A stretch of DNA of 64,000 nt from JACQZO01 sp964512325 (GCA_964512325.1 CAZEGN010000004.1:31737-95736); one strand, 5' to 3'; positions 32,512-42,270 are shown, counted from the stretch's first letter. Notes: a model not told the origin generated them from the sequence alone. A program made the numbers and translations.

Positions 32512-34746
32512 ATGCTTCGTTTGACCAGAAAAAGAGGATTGGGCATGGCTTTGATTGCTACTTTAGCTGTGTTTTTTGTGCCTTTTAGTGTTGAGGCAGC
32601 ACGTGAAGAGCACCCGGTTGTGTCGGGTGTTCGTTATATAAGTGATACCAGTGCTTCAGGTGCTCCTATTCGGATTATTGTAGCTAACCCTGCGCAGGTA
32701 CGTGTTCTCATGGAGGGGCCAGCAGGTACAAGCTGTACGCAGAATTATAACAATACCAATTTCACCAATCTTGATCAGGATGCAGACTTTATTGCTGCCA
32801 TAAATGGACTTTTTATTGTTGATGGTAAGGCATCGGGAGATTATATCGGCAATAAGGTGTTCTTAGGGAATGCGACTAATCAATGGTATGTAGCTGTCAA
32901 TCATCAGGGGCGAATTCAAATTGGTGCTGGGCAGCTTAGCACTGCCAATAAGGATAATTATAGTATGTTTATGCGCGGTGGCTATCGGATTGGTCAGCCT
33001 GAGAGCAAGCCATTTCGTGACATGACGGACAGTGATGTGGCTACGCGTTTTGCTTCAATCTATGCTTCTCATCCAGAAAATAGAACCAGTGCTATTGCTC
33101 GCACATTTCTGGGGATAAATGAGACTGGCAATGAATTATTGCTCATGACTGGCGGCGCTGGTGAAAATCGGAATAATGGTATAACTCCCATGGAAGCGGT
33201 GCGATATCTAAAGTCTCTAGGAGCGACTGAAGCCTTTGTACTTGACGGCGGCAGCTCTACCTTTATGCGTGTGCAGCAGCGCTTTAATATTCCCAATAGC
33301 AACTCTCTCCCATCTGGTGGTGGACTGGACTCATTAGTAGTCGTACGTTCAGGTGCACCTTTGACTGAGGCTCAGACACAGGCATTGCCAGTTTTGCAGT
33401 GTCGTTCTAATACGGCTGGAGCTAATCCTGCTAATGTTGGACCAACCACAGCGTCGACTACTGTTTCTGCAAACACTGGTGCTCCTGCTCCTATAACTAC
33501 TGTACAACAAGGCACTGCGCCTGCTATTAGTCGTGCTGTGCCATTGGAAATTTCAATTAATGGTATTAGCAGTATTACTGGTGAACAAAATTATATTCTT
33601 ACTTACTCGCGAATTCTCTTTAATTTCTTTGCTGGTTTAGCTGGCTTATTAGCTTTGCTGATGCTAATAGTTTCGGGGTTCCAAATTATGATTGGTGGTA
33701 CAGAGCAAATTAGTAAAGCAAAAGAAAGAATTGCCGGTTCTATTGCTGGTCTTCTATTGCTGGCAAGTAGTGGATTTATTTTATACATGATTAATCCTTG
33801 TTTTTTCAGCTTCTCAGCCTCTTCGTCCTGTACGCCGCGTGGTGTTGTTGGACAGGAATATTCTCCACCTGTCGGCGGTGGGGCAAACTCAGGGACACAA
33901 TCTAATCTCGTTCCAGCAACGCCTAATCGGCCTCGTACTCCTACCCAATATGCCAATGAAAAACTTAGTGAAGCACAGTCTCGTTGGTCTCAGTATGCTG
34001 CTGATTTTAACGGCATGCGTGACATTGCTTTTAGTGGTGCGCCTGCTGAAGTATTCTTAGGATTTGCTAGTAATGGTGGAATTACTGAATTAACACCAGG
34101 CTCATCATTTAGAGCGATGGGAATGTTTGGTACTGAGACAGGGCCAGGTACGGGATCTGCTCCAGTCGCTGGTGGTCCTGATCGCTGGTTCCCATTATCA
34201 AGTGATCCCTTGGTCGTGCAGTTCTTAGGACGCAATGCTACAACTGAGCCTGATGCTTGGAAAACAGCGATAAGAGATCAGATTGCTGTGGGGTATGTGA
34301 ATATTAGAAATCATGGAATTGGGGCTATGAATGCACTGCCGGCAAATATTCGTACTACAAATTATGGTTCTTCTTGGTTTGTTGGTGTCTCTTTTATGGC
34401 CTGGAGTACTGGTGGTGGGTCTGCTGCTAGCATTATTGCTCCTTTTGCTGATCGGCTTGCTGCTGTGAGCGAAAATGAAAGATGGGGAACTTTTGTAAAA
34501 TTAATGGCTGAAGCTGGCAGTAATGGTACAGTTCGGCCTGTGGCTACTAGTGATGGTCACTATGATACGCATAACAATCCTTTTTATAGCGTGGTTCGTA
34601 CTTTACAAAAACTCGAATCAGGCTACTTGCTGGCTCAAAGAAATGGCGCTGATGTTTCCTTCTTTGCCTATCCTGCCGGAGTCGATCGGACTGCGGTACA
34701 GCAAACACTTACCAACCTGGGCTACTATGGTGTAGCAACACGCTGA
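32512..34746 (+). CDS. Phosphodiester glycosidase (NAGPA) domain fused to VirB2-like pilin segment
   Basis: 744 residues with a signal peptide ending near SVEAA (about 31). The NAGPA domain spans about 40-290: FIAAINGLFIVDGKASGDYIG, then MEAVRYLKSLGATEAFVLDGGSSTFM (family LDGGGS). After a Thr/Ala-rich linker, residues 360-430 have two helices around FQIMIGGTEQISKAKERI, the pattern of VirB2/TrbC-type pilins. The last 300 residues, beginning NEKLSEAQSRWSQYAADF, form a domain I cannot assign. Predicted envelope protein. Such a fusion is unusual. Its stop abuts the lysS stop (convergent, no gap). Confidence 0.8.
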   Translation: MLRLTRKRGLGMALIATLAVFFVPFSVEAAREEHPVVSGVRYISDTSASGAPIRIIVANPAQVRVLMEGPAGTSCTQNYNNTNFTNLDQDADFIAAINGLFIVDGKASGDYIGNKVFLGNATNQWYVAVNHQGRIQIGAGQLSTANKDNYSMFMRGGYRIGQPESKPFRDMTDSDVATRFASIYASHPENRTSAIARTFLGINETGNELLLMTGGAGENRNNGITPMEAVRYLKSLGATEAFVLDGGSSTFMRVQQRFNIPNSNSLPSGGGLDSLVVVRSGAPLTEAQTQALPVLQCRSNTAGANPANVGPTTASTTVSANTGAPAPITTVQQGTAPAISRAVPLEISINGISSITGEQNYILTYSRILFNFFAGLAGLLALLMLIVSGFQIMIGGTEQISKAKERIAGSIAGLLLLASSGFILYMINPCFFSFSASSSCTPRGVVGQEYSPPVGGGANSGTQSNLVPATPNRPRTPTQYANEKLSEAQSRWSQYAADFNGMRDIAFSGAPAEVFLGFASNGGITELTPGSSFRAMGMFGTETGPGTGSAPVAGGPDRWFPLSSDPLVVQFLGRNATTEPDAWKTAIRDQIAVGYVNIRNHGIGAMNALPANIRTTNYGSSWFVGVSFMAWSTGGGSAASIIAPFADRLAAVSENERWGTFVKLMAEAGSNGTVRPVATSDGHYDTHNNPFYSVVRTLQKLESGYLLAQRNGADVSFFAYPAGVDRTAVQQTLTNLGYYGVATR

Positions 34747-36768
34747 TTAGCTAATTAGTGGAAATTGTTTTGTCAGTGCCTCTACTTTTGCTTTTTCGCC
34801 AAATACCAATATGCCTAAGAAGTCGATTTCATTGAGCGCTTTGGCTTCTTGAGCAATTTTGACTTTTTCATCATTGCTGCTTTCGCGCATCTCTTTCGTG
34901 AAACAAGTGACTGTGAGCTTGTCTGCTTCTGCGGCCTTTTTTAGGGCGACAAGATCTGCTTTGTTGCTTGCAGATTTCATCATTATCGCATGCTGAATGT
35001 TCATGGGTATATGGACACCGTCGGTGGTGGTGGAATGGTCAATGTAGATCAGTTTCTTGCCCTCACGAGCACCTAGGCTAGCACTCAAATGTGCAGCAGC
35101 ATTGAGCTTTGACCAGAGTGGAATGTCAGCTGTATCTAAAATAACTGCGTGCGCTGTTAAGGTCTTTTTAGATTTGCCAGTGGTGTTATGTGTTTGTCTC
35201 ACATGCGGGAAGGTTACACACTCACGGATGTGTTTGCCGAGGAGAAAAGAGACAAAGCGCTCGCTTGTACCAAAGCCTGCCATTGGCGGCATCCCATATT
35301 CCATGGCCTCGACATACTTGGTATCCATAAATTGTGCTTCCTCGTTGCCTGCATCGCGTGCAGCCTGTTGCACTTCAAAACGTCCAAATTGATCAATCGG
35401 GTCGTTCAATTCGCTGAAAGCCTTTCCTAGCTCTGCACCTCCGGCAACTACCTGAAAACGTTGGGTGAGATGTGGTTTTTCTGGATCGCGTTTCGCTAGT
35501 GGTTCGAGCTCAACTGGAGGAAGGATTAAGAAGAAGGGGTGAGTAGTATTCACACGCGCTTTCTTCCAGAGTTTGTCCAAAAGTGTAGCCATACCCAATT
35601 CTGCTGAGGCTTCGGTAATTCCCTGCTTTTTTGCAAGTGTAACGAGTTCATTAATGTTCTTACTTTCTGTGTCGATTTCACCATGTGAAAAATAACGAAC
35701 TGCATCAAAATAGGGGATTTTGGGCCAGCCACTCTCTAGTGCCCAATTGTTTTTTTTCGCTTCCTCTGGACTACACCAATCGCCCCAATTGATTTCATTG
35801 CCATGATAGTCTTTTTGAATCATGCTTCCCAAAAGCTCTTGTACGATTCTTTGATACACACGCTTTGTAAATTGCATTGCCCACTCATAATCTTTATAGG
35901 CGATATACCATTCAATTTGAGTATACTCTTGCAAGTGTTGTGGGCTTGAACCTTCATTGCGAAAAATCCGTCCAATTTCATATACAGCTTCAAATCCGCC
36001 GGCGATCAGCTTTTTGAGAGGTAGTTCCAGAGAAATGCGTAGAAACATTTCCTGATCTAGTTCATTATAAAAAGTCGTAAAGGGTTTTGCTTCAGCTCCG
36101 CCAGGCACCGCTTCGAAAACAGGGCACTCTACTTCCAAAAATCCCTCTTTAGCCATTTCTTCACGCCAAATCTGCCAGTACTTTGCTTTCATGCGCATAA
36201 TATCCTTGCTCGATCGGCCCTGCTCATCTTTGTTATTCATTTTGAAATCCACTACGCGGTCGGCTAAACGTGAATCTTCCTCCAATTTTTCAGGGAGAGG
36301 ACGCAGTGCCTTTGAAAGAATGGTGTAGTTGGTAACAAATATGCTGGGCTCACCAGTTTTTGATTTTTCTAAGTAGCCTGTTACTTGGATGAAGTCACCC
36401 TCATCAATGAGGGTTTTTAGGTCGTCGAAGTTAAGGCTGTTTTGAGCAGTTAAAAGGTCTAATTTGAACACGCACTGAAAACCTTGAGGCAAACTCTCAT
36501 CTTCGATTTGCGCAAAGGCGATTTTGCCACTTAACCGTTTAGATTTTATACGACCGGCAAGAGTGATCTGGTGTGTTTGGTTGCCGATGAATGTGGTATT
36601 GTTTTCAAATAAATTTCGTGCAGCAAGCAGTGTGTAGTCCCGTTTGCTCTTCACTGGATACGGTTCAAAACCACGTTCTTTTAATTTTGTGAGTCTACTA
36701 ATGCGCAGTTCTCTTTGTGATTCTAGGGAGGAATATGATTGTGGACCGTTAGAATTGGGGGAATTCAT
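34747..36768 (-). CDS. lysS: Lysyl-tRNA synthetase (class II) with C-terminal DUF2000 domain
   Basis: 673 residues, versus about 500 for LysRS. OB-fold anticodon-binding domain at about 60-165. The class II catalytic core has motif 2 as IFRNEGSSPQHLQEYTQIEWY region (268-288), VVAGGAELGKAFSELNDP and the motif 3 region MAGFGTSERFVSFLLGKHIR. The last ~135 residues (from about 538, LTAHAVILDTADIPLWSKLNAAAH) match DUF2000, including HLSASLGAR and LGILVFGEKAKVEALT. DUF2000 resembles the PTH2 peptidyl-tRNA hydrolase fold, so a hydrolytic proofreading or peptidyl-tRNA role is conceivable (inference). Motif 3 has SER where most LysRS have DR. Confidence 0.92.
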   Translation of the reverse strand: MNSPNSNGPQSYSSLESQRELRISRLTKLKERGFEPYPVKSKRDYTLLAARNLFENNTTFIGNQTHQITLAGRIKSKRLSGKIAFAQIEDESLPQGFQCVFKLDLLTAQNSLNFDDLKTLIDEGDFIQVTGYLEKSKTGEPSIFVTNYTILSKALRPLPEKLEEDSRLADRVVDFKMNNKDEQGRSSKDIMRMKAKYWQIWREEMAKEGFLEVECPVFEAVPGGAEAKPFTTFYNELDQEMFLRISLELPLKKLIAGGFEAVYEIGRIFRNEGSSPQHLQEYTQIEWYIAYKDYEWAMQFTKRVYQRIVQELLGSMIQKDYHGNEINWGDWCSPEEAKKNNWALESGWPKIPYFDAVRYFSHGEIDTESKNINELVTLAKKQGITEASAELGMATLLDKLWKKARVNTTHPFFLILPPVELEPLAKRDPEKPHLTQRFQVVAGGAELGKAFSELNDPIDQFGRFEVQQAARDAGNEEAQFMDTKYVEAMEYGMPPMAGFGTSERFVSFLLGKHIRECVTFPHVRQTHNTTGKSKKTLTAHAVILDTADIPLWSKLNAAAHLSASLGAREGKKLIYIDHSTTTDGVHIPMNIQHAIMMKSASNKADLVALKKAAEADKLTVTCFTKEMRESSNDEKVKIAQEAKALNEIDFLGILVFGEKAKVEALTKQFPLIS

Positions 36769-36851
36769 AATTATATTTCGAGCTGAAAAGCGCTGTCACT
36801 ATACGGGAACTGGTAGTTGTTTAGCAATGTGGCACCTGCGCGCCCTAGGTG

Positions 36852-36880
36852 TTGACATGGCTTGTATGTTATCTTATAGT
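36852..36880 (+). promoter_or_regulatory. Strong sigma70-type promoter for the S-layer gene
   Basis: TTGACA at 36852-36857, exact 17-bp spacer, TATAGT at 36875-36880. It gives a leader of about 160 nt before the ATG at 37048, much longer than other leaders here. The leader is AT-rich with no obvious riboswitch. Confidence 0.7.
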
Positions 36881-37047
36881 ATGCATTCATCTGTGTGGAA
36901 AGTGGAGATGTGTTCATGAAGAGGTAAAACTATTTACCATGAAATGAAAAAAGTAACAGATATCTTTCACTCTTCGTACTAGATGATTGTAGGGCTTTAT
37001 AGTAATTTTCTTTCGTCTATTAATAATTTTCATTAATAACAATTTTT

Positions 37048-38916
37048 ATGCCAAAGTTTATGAAGCGTTTTGCCGGGATTGCGGTGCTCAGTATGATGCT
37101 GACTACTGTCCTCGTACCACATGCGTTTGCGCGTACTGCTAGTAGTGCTGTGTCAGAAATTGAAGATGCTGAAACTGCAGTGAAAGCATTGAAGAATAAT
37201 GCTGATTACAATGCAAGCAATGATTTCGCTACCGATGATGATATTGAGAATTATTTTGAGGAGCTAACTTCCGTGACAGAGGATGTTGAGGCTGCAATTA
37301 AAACTACCAATCGTCCTATTACACAAGTGGACTTTGATAAGGTAGAAAGTGCTTATGATGACTTTGAAAGCGCAGTGAAAGCAGATTTGCGTCGTGTTGA
37401 TCAGTATTTGAGCTCAGGTAGTGATCTGCAAGAAACTTTTGATGATGCGCGTGATTCATATGAAGATGATGATGCTTTGGATGATGCCAAAAAAGCTTTG
37501 GATGCTTTGAATCCTTCAGCAACTTCAACTACTACCACTTCAACTACTTCTGCAAAGGTGGAAAGTGCAGTTGAGGATATTGACAGTGCTTATGACGATG
37601 TAAAGGGGTTGCGCACTGATATCGCAGATATGGAAGATAGTACAGATGTTGATGGTGATTTAGAACAAGTATTTGATGATCTTGTTGCTGCTGCTGAAAA
37701 TGTAATCGATGCACTGAAAACTCTTACAGGTACTTTCTCAAGTTCTGAATTTGAAGAGGTAAATGATAGTGTTCTTGCTTTTAACAAGGAAGTGCAAAAG
37801 CGCTTTGATCAATTTGATGATTTAACTGGTTCCGGTGCCGCTTTGGACGATATTCGTGATGACTACCTTGATCTAAGAAATGATTACCGTGATGGTGAGC
37901 GTGATGATATCAACGAGCAAATGGATCGCATTCGCAAGATTGTATTTGGCTCAGCTGGTGGTAGCAGTATTATAACTGCAACTGTTACTGAAATTGAGGA
38001 TATTGAAAGCGATGTTGAAGGATGGGAGCAAGATGAAGCTGCTGGCGTTTTGACTGATGATGATTTGGGTGACTATTTTGATGAAATTATTCAATGGGTT
38101 GAAGATGCTACTGACGAGGTAAAGAAAAATTCTGGCACTATTACTCAGGCGGATTTCGATGAATTAGAAGAGGCTGTATCTAACCTAAAATCAACAGTAA
38201 TTTCTGCTCGCAATGCGGTTCGTGATAATGAAGACAGCGCAGACTTTGAGGATGAGTATGATAATCAAAAGGACGATTTAGATGAAGCTATTGATGATCT
38301 TGAGACTGCTTTAGATGAAGTTGAGAAAAACATCGGCACAGTGACTCCTCCTACAACTGGCGGTAATACTACTTTCTCTGATGTTCCTGCTACTTCTGAA
38401 TTCGCTCGCTATATTGCGGCGCTTGCATCTCGTAGTGTAGTTACTGGTTACTCTGATGGAACTTTCCACCCTAAACTTAATGTAACTCGCGCTGAGTTCT
38501 TGAAGATGGCTCTACGTGCGGCTAACAAGAATACTACTCAATACCAGAATGCGGCTAGTACATTCCAAGATGTAGTTATGGGACATAGCTTGCGTCCATA
38601 TATTAACTACGCATCAGCGAATGGCATTGTAAATGGTATGACAGTAGGTGGCGTTAGATACTTTTACCCAGAACGTCCAATCTCTCGTGCTGAGGCTGTA
38701 ATTATCTTGATGCGTATCAATATGATTTCACCTGCCGCTTCAGGTACTACCACTTTTACTGACGTACGTGATACTGAACAAGGTCGTTATATCAGCGTGG
38801 CTGCTAGCCGTGGTATTATCAATGGTTACAATGCAACCAGCTTCGGTCCAAATGACTTTTTGACTCGTGAGCAAGCTGCTAAGATCGTGGCAAGAATCGC
38901 GGGCTTTGTACAATAA
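37048..38916 (+). CDS. S-layer-type protein with three SLH domains
   Basis: 622 residues with a signal peptide cut near HAFA (about residue 28). Residues 30-430 are acidic, Asp-rich, helical repeats of about 90-100 residues; each holds a VSEIEDAET-like or VTEIEDIES start and a QVDFDKVESAYDDFESAVKA-like segment. Three SLH domains follow: TFSDVPATSEFARYIAALAS (about 451), TFQDVVMGHSLRPYINYASA (about 507) and TFTDVRDTEQGRYISVAASR (about 569). It is a plausible major surface protein, supported by the consensus promoter and strong terminator around it. Coiled-coil-like repeats plus SLH suggest a cell-wall-bound S-layer. Confidence 0.92.
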   Translation: MPKFMKRFAGIAVLSMMLTTVLVPHAFARTASSAVSEIEDAETAVKALKNNADYNASNDFATDDDIENYFEELTSVTEDVEAAIKTTNRPITQVDFDKVESAYDDFESAVKADLRRVDQYLSSGSDLQETFDDARDSYEDDDALDDAKKALDALNPSATSTTTTSTTSAKVESAVEDIDSAYDDVKGLRTDIADMEDSTDVDGDLEQVFDDLVAAAENVIDALKTLTGTFSSSEFEEVNDSVLAFNKEVQKRFDQFDDLTGSGAALDDIRDDYLDLRNDYRDGERDDINEQMDRIRKIVFGSAGGSSIITATVTEIEDIESDVEGWEQDEAAGVLTDDDLGDYFDEIIQWVEDATDEVKKNSGTITQADFDELEEAVSNLKSTVISARNAVRDNEDSADFEDEYDNQKDDLDEAIDDLETALDEVEKNIGTVTPPTTGGNTTFSDVPATSEFARYIAALASRSVVTGYSDGTFHPKLNVTRAEFLKMALRAANKNTTQYQNAASTFQDVVMGHSLRPYINYASANGIVNGMTVGGVRYFYPERPISRAEAVIILMRINMISPAASGTTTFTDVRDTEQGRYISVAASRGIINGYNATSFGPNDFLTREQAAKIVARIAGFVQ

Positions 38917-38952
38917 GTAAATAGACGGTCGGTGTTTAGTGACAGACAAATG

Positions 38953-38988
38953 AAAAAGGGCTGCCTTCGCAAGGAGGGGGCCCTTTTT
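38953..38988. terminator. Bidirectional intrinsic terminator
   Basis: AAAAAGGGC ... GCCCTTTTT, 9-bp stem with a loop of about 18 nt, flanked by A and T runs so it can work on both strands. It terminates the S-layer gene. Confidence 0.85.
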
Positions 38989-38990
38989 GA

Positions 38991-39250
38991 GAATTCAAAA
39001 TTAAAAATTCAAGATGCAAAATGGGAAGAGCTGAGGAGAAAGGGGAGTCCTTCCTACCAATTCATGGTGAACGTAGCGAAGCGGAGTTGAACCATCTTGC
39101 TGTTTAGCGCCTGAAGCTGCAATACTGTGCATTGTAGGATTGGGCTTTAAACTGCAAGATGGTTCGGCAAGCTCACCATGAACCAAGGGAAAGATGAGTC
39201 TCTCTGCGCTCTGCTCCCTGAGCTGCCTGCGTATTTTGAATTTCTAATTC
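38991..39250. repeat. MITE-like palindromic repeat (copy A)
   Basis: Imperfect terminal inverted repeats (GAATTCAAAATTAAAAATTC ... ATTTTGAATTTCTAATTC) flank an inner palindrome, TTCATGGTGA...AACCATCTTGC (39061-39100) against GCAAGATGGTTCGGC..TCACCATGAA (39154-39183). No ORF is supported. Overlaps the end of the neighbouring glycosyltransferase gene by 7 bp. Confidence 0.6.
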
Positions 39251-40314
39251 TCCACAATCTTCTTCATTTCAGCAATAAACTTTTCTTTGCTAAAACGTTT
39301 GGCATTTTCTTTGCAGGCTTCCTCCATGCCTAGTGATACTTCAGGTGTGAAAGCGTCAATCGCTTGGATAATGTCATCAATAGTGGGATTGGCCGGACAG
39401 AGATAGCCTGTTTTTAAGTGATCAATAGTCTCAAGTAAACCACCTTCTTTAACTCCAATCGTAGGAGTTCCTGCTACCATTGATTCGATTGGTGTCATAC
39501 CAAAATCTTCATTGATTGGAATATAAATACTAGCTAGAGCGCCGGCTAAATAGTGCGATAATTCTTCATCAGAAATTAGGCCGACAAATTGGATATTGCT
39601 GAAACCTTGAGCTTGCTGTTTCAGCTTTCCTTCTAAGCTGCCGGTAGAAGCAATAATGAGTTTTTTATCTGGCCTTTGCTTAAACGCCTCGATTAAGAGA
39701 TCTATGCGCTTCATGGGCTCAAGACGGGCCCAGCTGATGAAGTAATTCTCTGGCTTGCGTGGTAGCGGGTTCTTAGTTACCAAATTGCAAGGTGGATAAA
39801 TGACAGGGACATCAATTCCGAAATAATCTTTTAAACGTTTCGCTACGGCTTGTGAATTAGCCACGATGATATCCATTTTATCCATGTTGCGCTTATAGCT
39901 GTTCTGGATAATTTTTATACCAATATGAAAGGCTGGTTGGATAATTTTAGGAAAGCGCTTGGCGTAATTATCTAGTTGATCATAAGCATATCGAGGGGGG
40001 GTGTGGCAGTAGAGAATTTTTTTCCCTTTCACATTAGAAACTGCTGAAATGGAGTTGCCTGAGAAAATAACCACGTCATATTGCTTCAAAAACCTCGTGC
40101 CGAAGCGAAATAATAAATTTTGATAAAAATGTCTAAAGCCAGGAGTTAAAAGCGGCTTGCCTAAACGGCGTACTCTCATATGGCTGAGATCAAATGTTTT
40201 TTCAGTGGAAAACCAGGTGACAATATCTGCATTGAGTTGTTCTGCTAAAAAAAGCACCAATCTGTCACCACCGCTTTTTGAAAGAAAGTAATCGTGAATA
40301 ATAGCAATTTTCAT
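39244..40314 (-). CDS. GT4 family glycosyltransferase
   Basis: 356 residues, GT-B fold. The N-terminus is MKIAIIHDYFLSKSGGDRLV; the C-terminal donor-binding domain has ISWARLEPMKRIDLLIEAF, then EDFGMTPIESMVAGTPTIGVKEGGLLE with the E-x7-E motif. Relatives such as WbaZ and WcaI-type enzymes transfer mannose or glucose onto lipid-linked or surface glycans. It overlaps its paralogue at 40311 by 4 bp (start-stop overlap), so the two are coupled. The two share the CHTPPRYAYD / CHTPPRHIYS segment. Confidence 0.92.
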   Translation of the reverse strand: MKIAIIHDYFLSKSGGDRLVLFLAEQLNADIVTWFSTEKTFDLSHMRVRRLGKPLLTPGFRHFYQNLLFRFGTRFLKQYDVVIFSGNSISAVSNVKGKKILYCHTPPRYAYDQLDNYAKRFPKIIQPAFHIGIKIIQNSYKRNMDKMDIIVANSQAVAKRLKDYFGIDVPVIYPPCNLVTKNPLPRKPENYFISWARLEPMKRIDLLIEAFKQRPDKKLIIASTGSLEGKLKQQAQGFSNIQFVGLISDEELSHYLAGALASIYIPINEDFGMTPIESMVAGTPTIGVKEGGLLETIDHLKTGYLCPANPTIDDIIQAIDAFTPEVSLGMEEACKENAKRFSKEKFIAEMKKIVEN

Positions 40315-41378
40315 AGTTTGTTGATTACATTTTGCATGCCAGCAATAAAGCGCTCTTGGCTAAACTTCTCAGCTTGTTTAATGCAAGCCTCTTTCATGGT
40401 TAGTGCTTGATCTGGTGTCATCTCTGTTACTGCCTGGATAATATGCTCAACATCGGTGGCCTCCAGTAGAATGCCACAACCTGGAGCGACAATTTCTTTA
40501 AAACCGCCTTCATTGCTAGCAATAACTGGTTTGCCTGCGGATAAAGACTCAGCTGCACCCATGCCAAAGTCTTCATCAAGTGATGTGTAGATAGTTGCGA
40601 TGCAGTTGCCAAGCAGGTCCAAGAGTTCTTCCTCTGAAACCCAGCCTTTGATGCTGATATTATCAAAGCCACTGGCAATGCTTTGAATACGCTTTAACTC
40701 GGGGCCTCCTGAGGCAACGATCAGCTTTTTATCGGGCATTTGTGTAAAAGCTTTGACAATCAAATCCACGCGTTTTACTTCTTCTAATCGACTAAAGCAG
40801 AAGTAGTAATCTTTCTGCCCAATCCAAGAAAAACGAGTAAGATTACAAGGAGGATAAACAATAGTGCTGTCGTGATCGGTATACTGTTTCAAGCGTTTTT
40901 GGACATTGCTTGAATTGCTGATAATAGCATCCATGTAGGTTAAGAGATGCTCATAGTTCTTGCGATAGAGCCAGGCATAGAAACGATAGAGGGGGCGGAT
41001 ATAGCGAGGATATTGTTTGTGATAATAATGAAAGTCGCTGTAAATGTGGCGTGGAGGCGTGTGACAATAGAGAACTTTTTTGATGTGCTTAGGCAAATAT
41101 GGTGCACTGTCTAGACTATTGCCAAAATAAATCACTACATCGTAATTTTTGAGATCTTTCGTGACTTTGCGAAAGGCGCGTCTTTGAAAAAAGTAACGTA
41201 GGAATGGTTGATTCATACGTTTGAAAATTGTTTTTACTCTTAAATGCGCCAGGTTGAAGCTTTCATTTAAGACATAACCCGTATAAACATCACTATCGAG
41301 CGCTTCAGCTAAAATCATTTCTAGCCGCTCCGCACCGCCCTTGCCCTGAAAATGGTCAACGACTAATGCTATTTTCAT
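40311..41378 (-). CDS. GT4 family glycosyltransferase, paralogue
   Basis: 355 residues, clearly a tandem duplicate of the neighbour: MKIALVVDHFQGKGGAERLE at the start, FSRLEEVKRVDLIVKAF and EDFGMGAAESLSAGKPVIASNEGGFKE near the end. The conserved Glu pair is present. It overlaps trhO by 23 bp upstream and the next glycosyltransferase by 4 bp downstream, giving a three-gene operon. Substrate unknown; two consecutive sugar transfers to one envelope glycan are plausible. Confidence 0.92.
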   Translation of the reverse strand: MKIALVVDHFQGKGGAERLEMILAEALDSDVYTGYVLNESFNLAHLRVKTIFKRMNQPFLRYFFQRRAFRKVTKDLKNYDVVIYFGNSLDSAPYLPKHIKKVLYCHTPPRHIYSDFHYYHKQYPRYIRPLYRFYAWLYRKNYEHLLTYMDAIISNSSNVQKRLKQYTDHDSTIVYPPCNLTRFSWIGQKDYYFCFSRLEEVKRVDLIVKAFTQMPDKKLIVASGGPELKRIQSIASGFDNISIKGWVSEEELLDLLGNCIATIYTSLDEDFGMGAAESLSAGKPVIASNEGGFKEIVAPGCGILLEATDVEHIIQAVTEMTPDQALTMKEACIKQAEKFSQERFIAGMQNVINKL

Positions 41379-42270
41379 GAGAGCGGAAAATATTGTTAAT
41401 GAATTTTTTCAGGCGGTACATAATACTTTCCTCTGGACAATAGCCTTTGTTTTCATTTTCACAGTGCTCGCAGCATACTAATTGGCGATGGCAACGATCA
41501 TTCTTGCAGTTGATGTAGCGCGCTGTTTTGGTGTCGCAATATTCACAAACGGAAATAATATTGTCATTCGCTTTTACAGAGACACGTTTATCGAACACAT
41601 AGCAGTGACCATCAAATCCATCTTTGTATTTTTGAATGTACTTGATAATACCGCCATGCAATTGACGGACTTTAAAGCCATGCTGGCGCAGGTAAGCTGA
41701 AGCCTTTTCGCATCGAATGCCTCCAGTGCAGTAGGTGATAATTTCTTTTTCTTTATATTTTTCTAACTCTTTTAATGATTCTTGGGGAAATTCACGGAAA
41801 TTTTGGATGTTGAGCGTGACTGCATTTTCAAATTTGCCAATACGCGCTTCATATTCATTGCGTGCATCCACAATTACTACATCTTTTTTGCTCTTAATTA
41901 CATTATGCATTTCATCAATCTCAATGTAGGGGGCGGCATTTTTCATGTCGACATTTTCTGGCGCTTGCAGAGTCACGATTTCTGGACGTATTTTAATGCT
42001 CAAGCGTGGAAAGGCTGGCTCATTATCGTCGCCAAGCTTAAATTCCATGTCGCTAAATTGAGGCATAGCATGCATTGCTGCCATATATTCATCTGTGGCT
42101 TCTTTTGTTCCTGATACTGTGCCATTAATCCCTTCGTGAGCAACAATGATGCGTCCTTTGAGGTTCAATCTGGTGCAAAGAGCCCTGTGCTCTTGCATAA
42201 ATTGTTCAGGATTCTCAATTGGTGTGTATTTGTAATAAAGTAAAATAATCTGTGTCATAAATAAATTCAT
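41356..42270 (-). CDS. trhO: tRNA uridine(34) hydroxylase
   Basis: 304 residues. The N-terminal domain reads ILLYYKYTPIENPEQFMQEHRALC and includes GRIIVAHEGINGTVSG; the rhodanese domain carries TYCTGGIRCEKASAYL with the catalytic Cys. The C-terminus has a Cys-rich zinc-like cluster (VCEYC, INCKNDRC, CCEHCENENKGYC). TrhO (YceA) hydroxylates U34 in tRNA with O2. ATG 42258 (MTQIILLYY) is an alternative start to ATG 42270. Operon with two glycosyltransferases. Confidence 0.93.
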   Translation of the reverse strand: MNLFMTQIILLYYKYTPIENPEQFMQEHRALCTRLNLKGRIIVAHEGINGTVSGTKEATDEYMAAMHAMPQFSDMEFKLGDDNEPAFPRLSIKIRPEIVTLQAPENVDMKNAAPYIEIDEMHNVIKSKKDVVIVDARNEYEARIGKFENAVTLNIQNFREFPQESLKELEKYKEKEIITYCTGGIRCEKASAYLRQHGFKVRQLHGGIIKYIQKYKDGFDGHCYVFDKRVSVKANDNIISVCEYCDTKTARYINCKNDRCHRQLVCCEHCENENKGYCPEESIMYRLKKFINNIFRSHENSISR

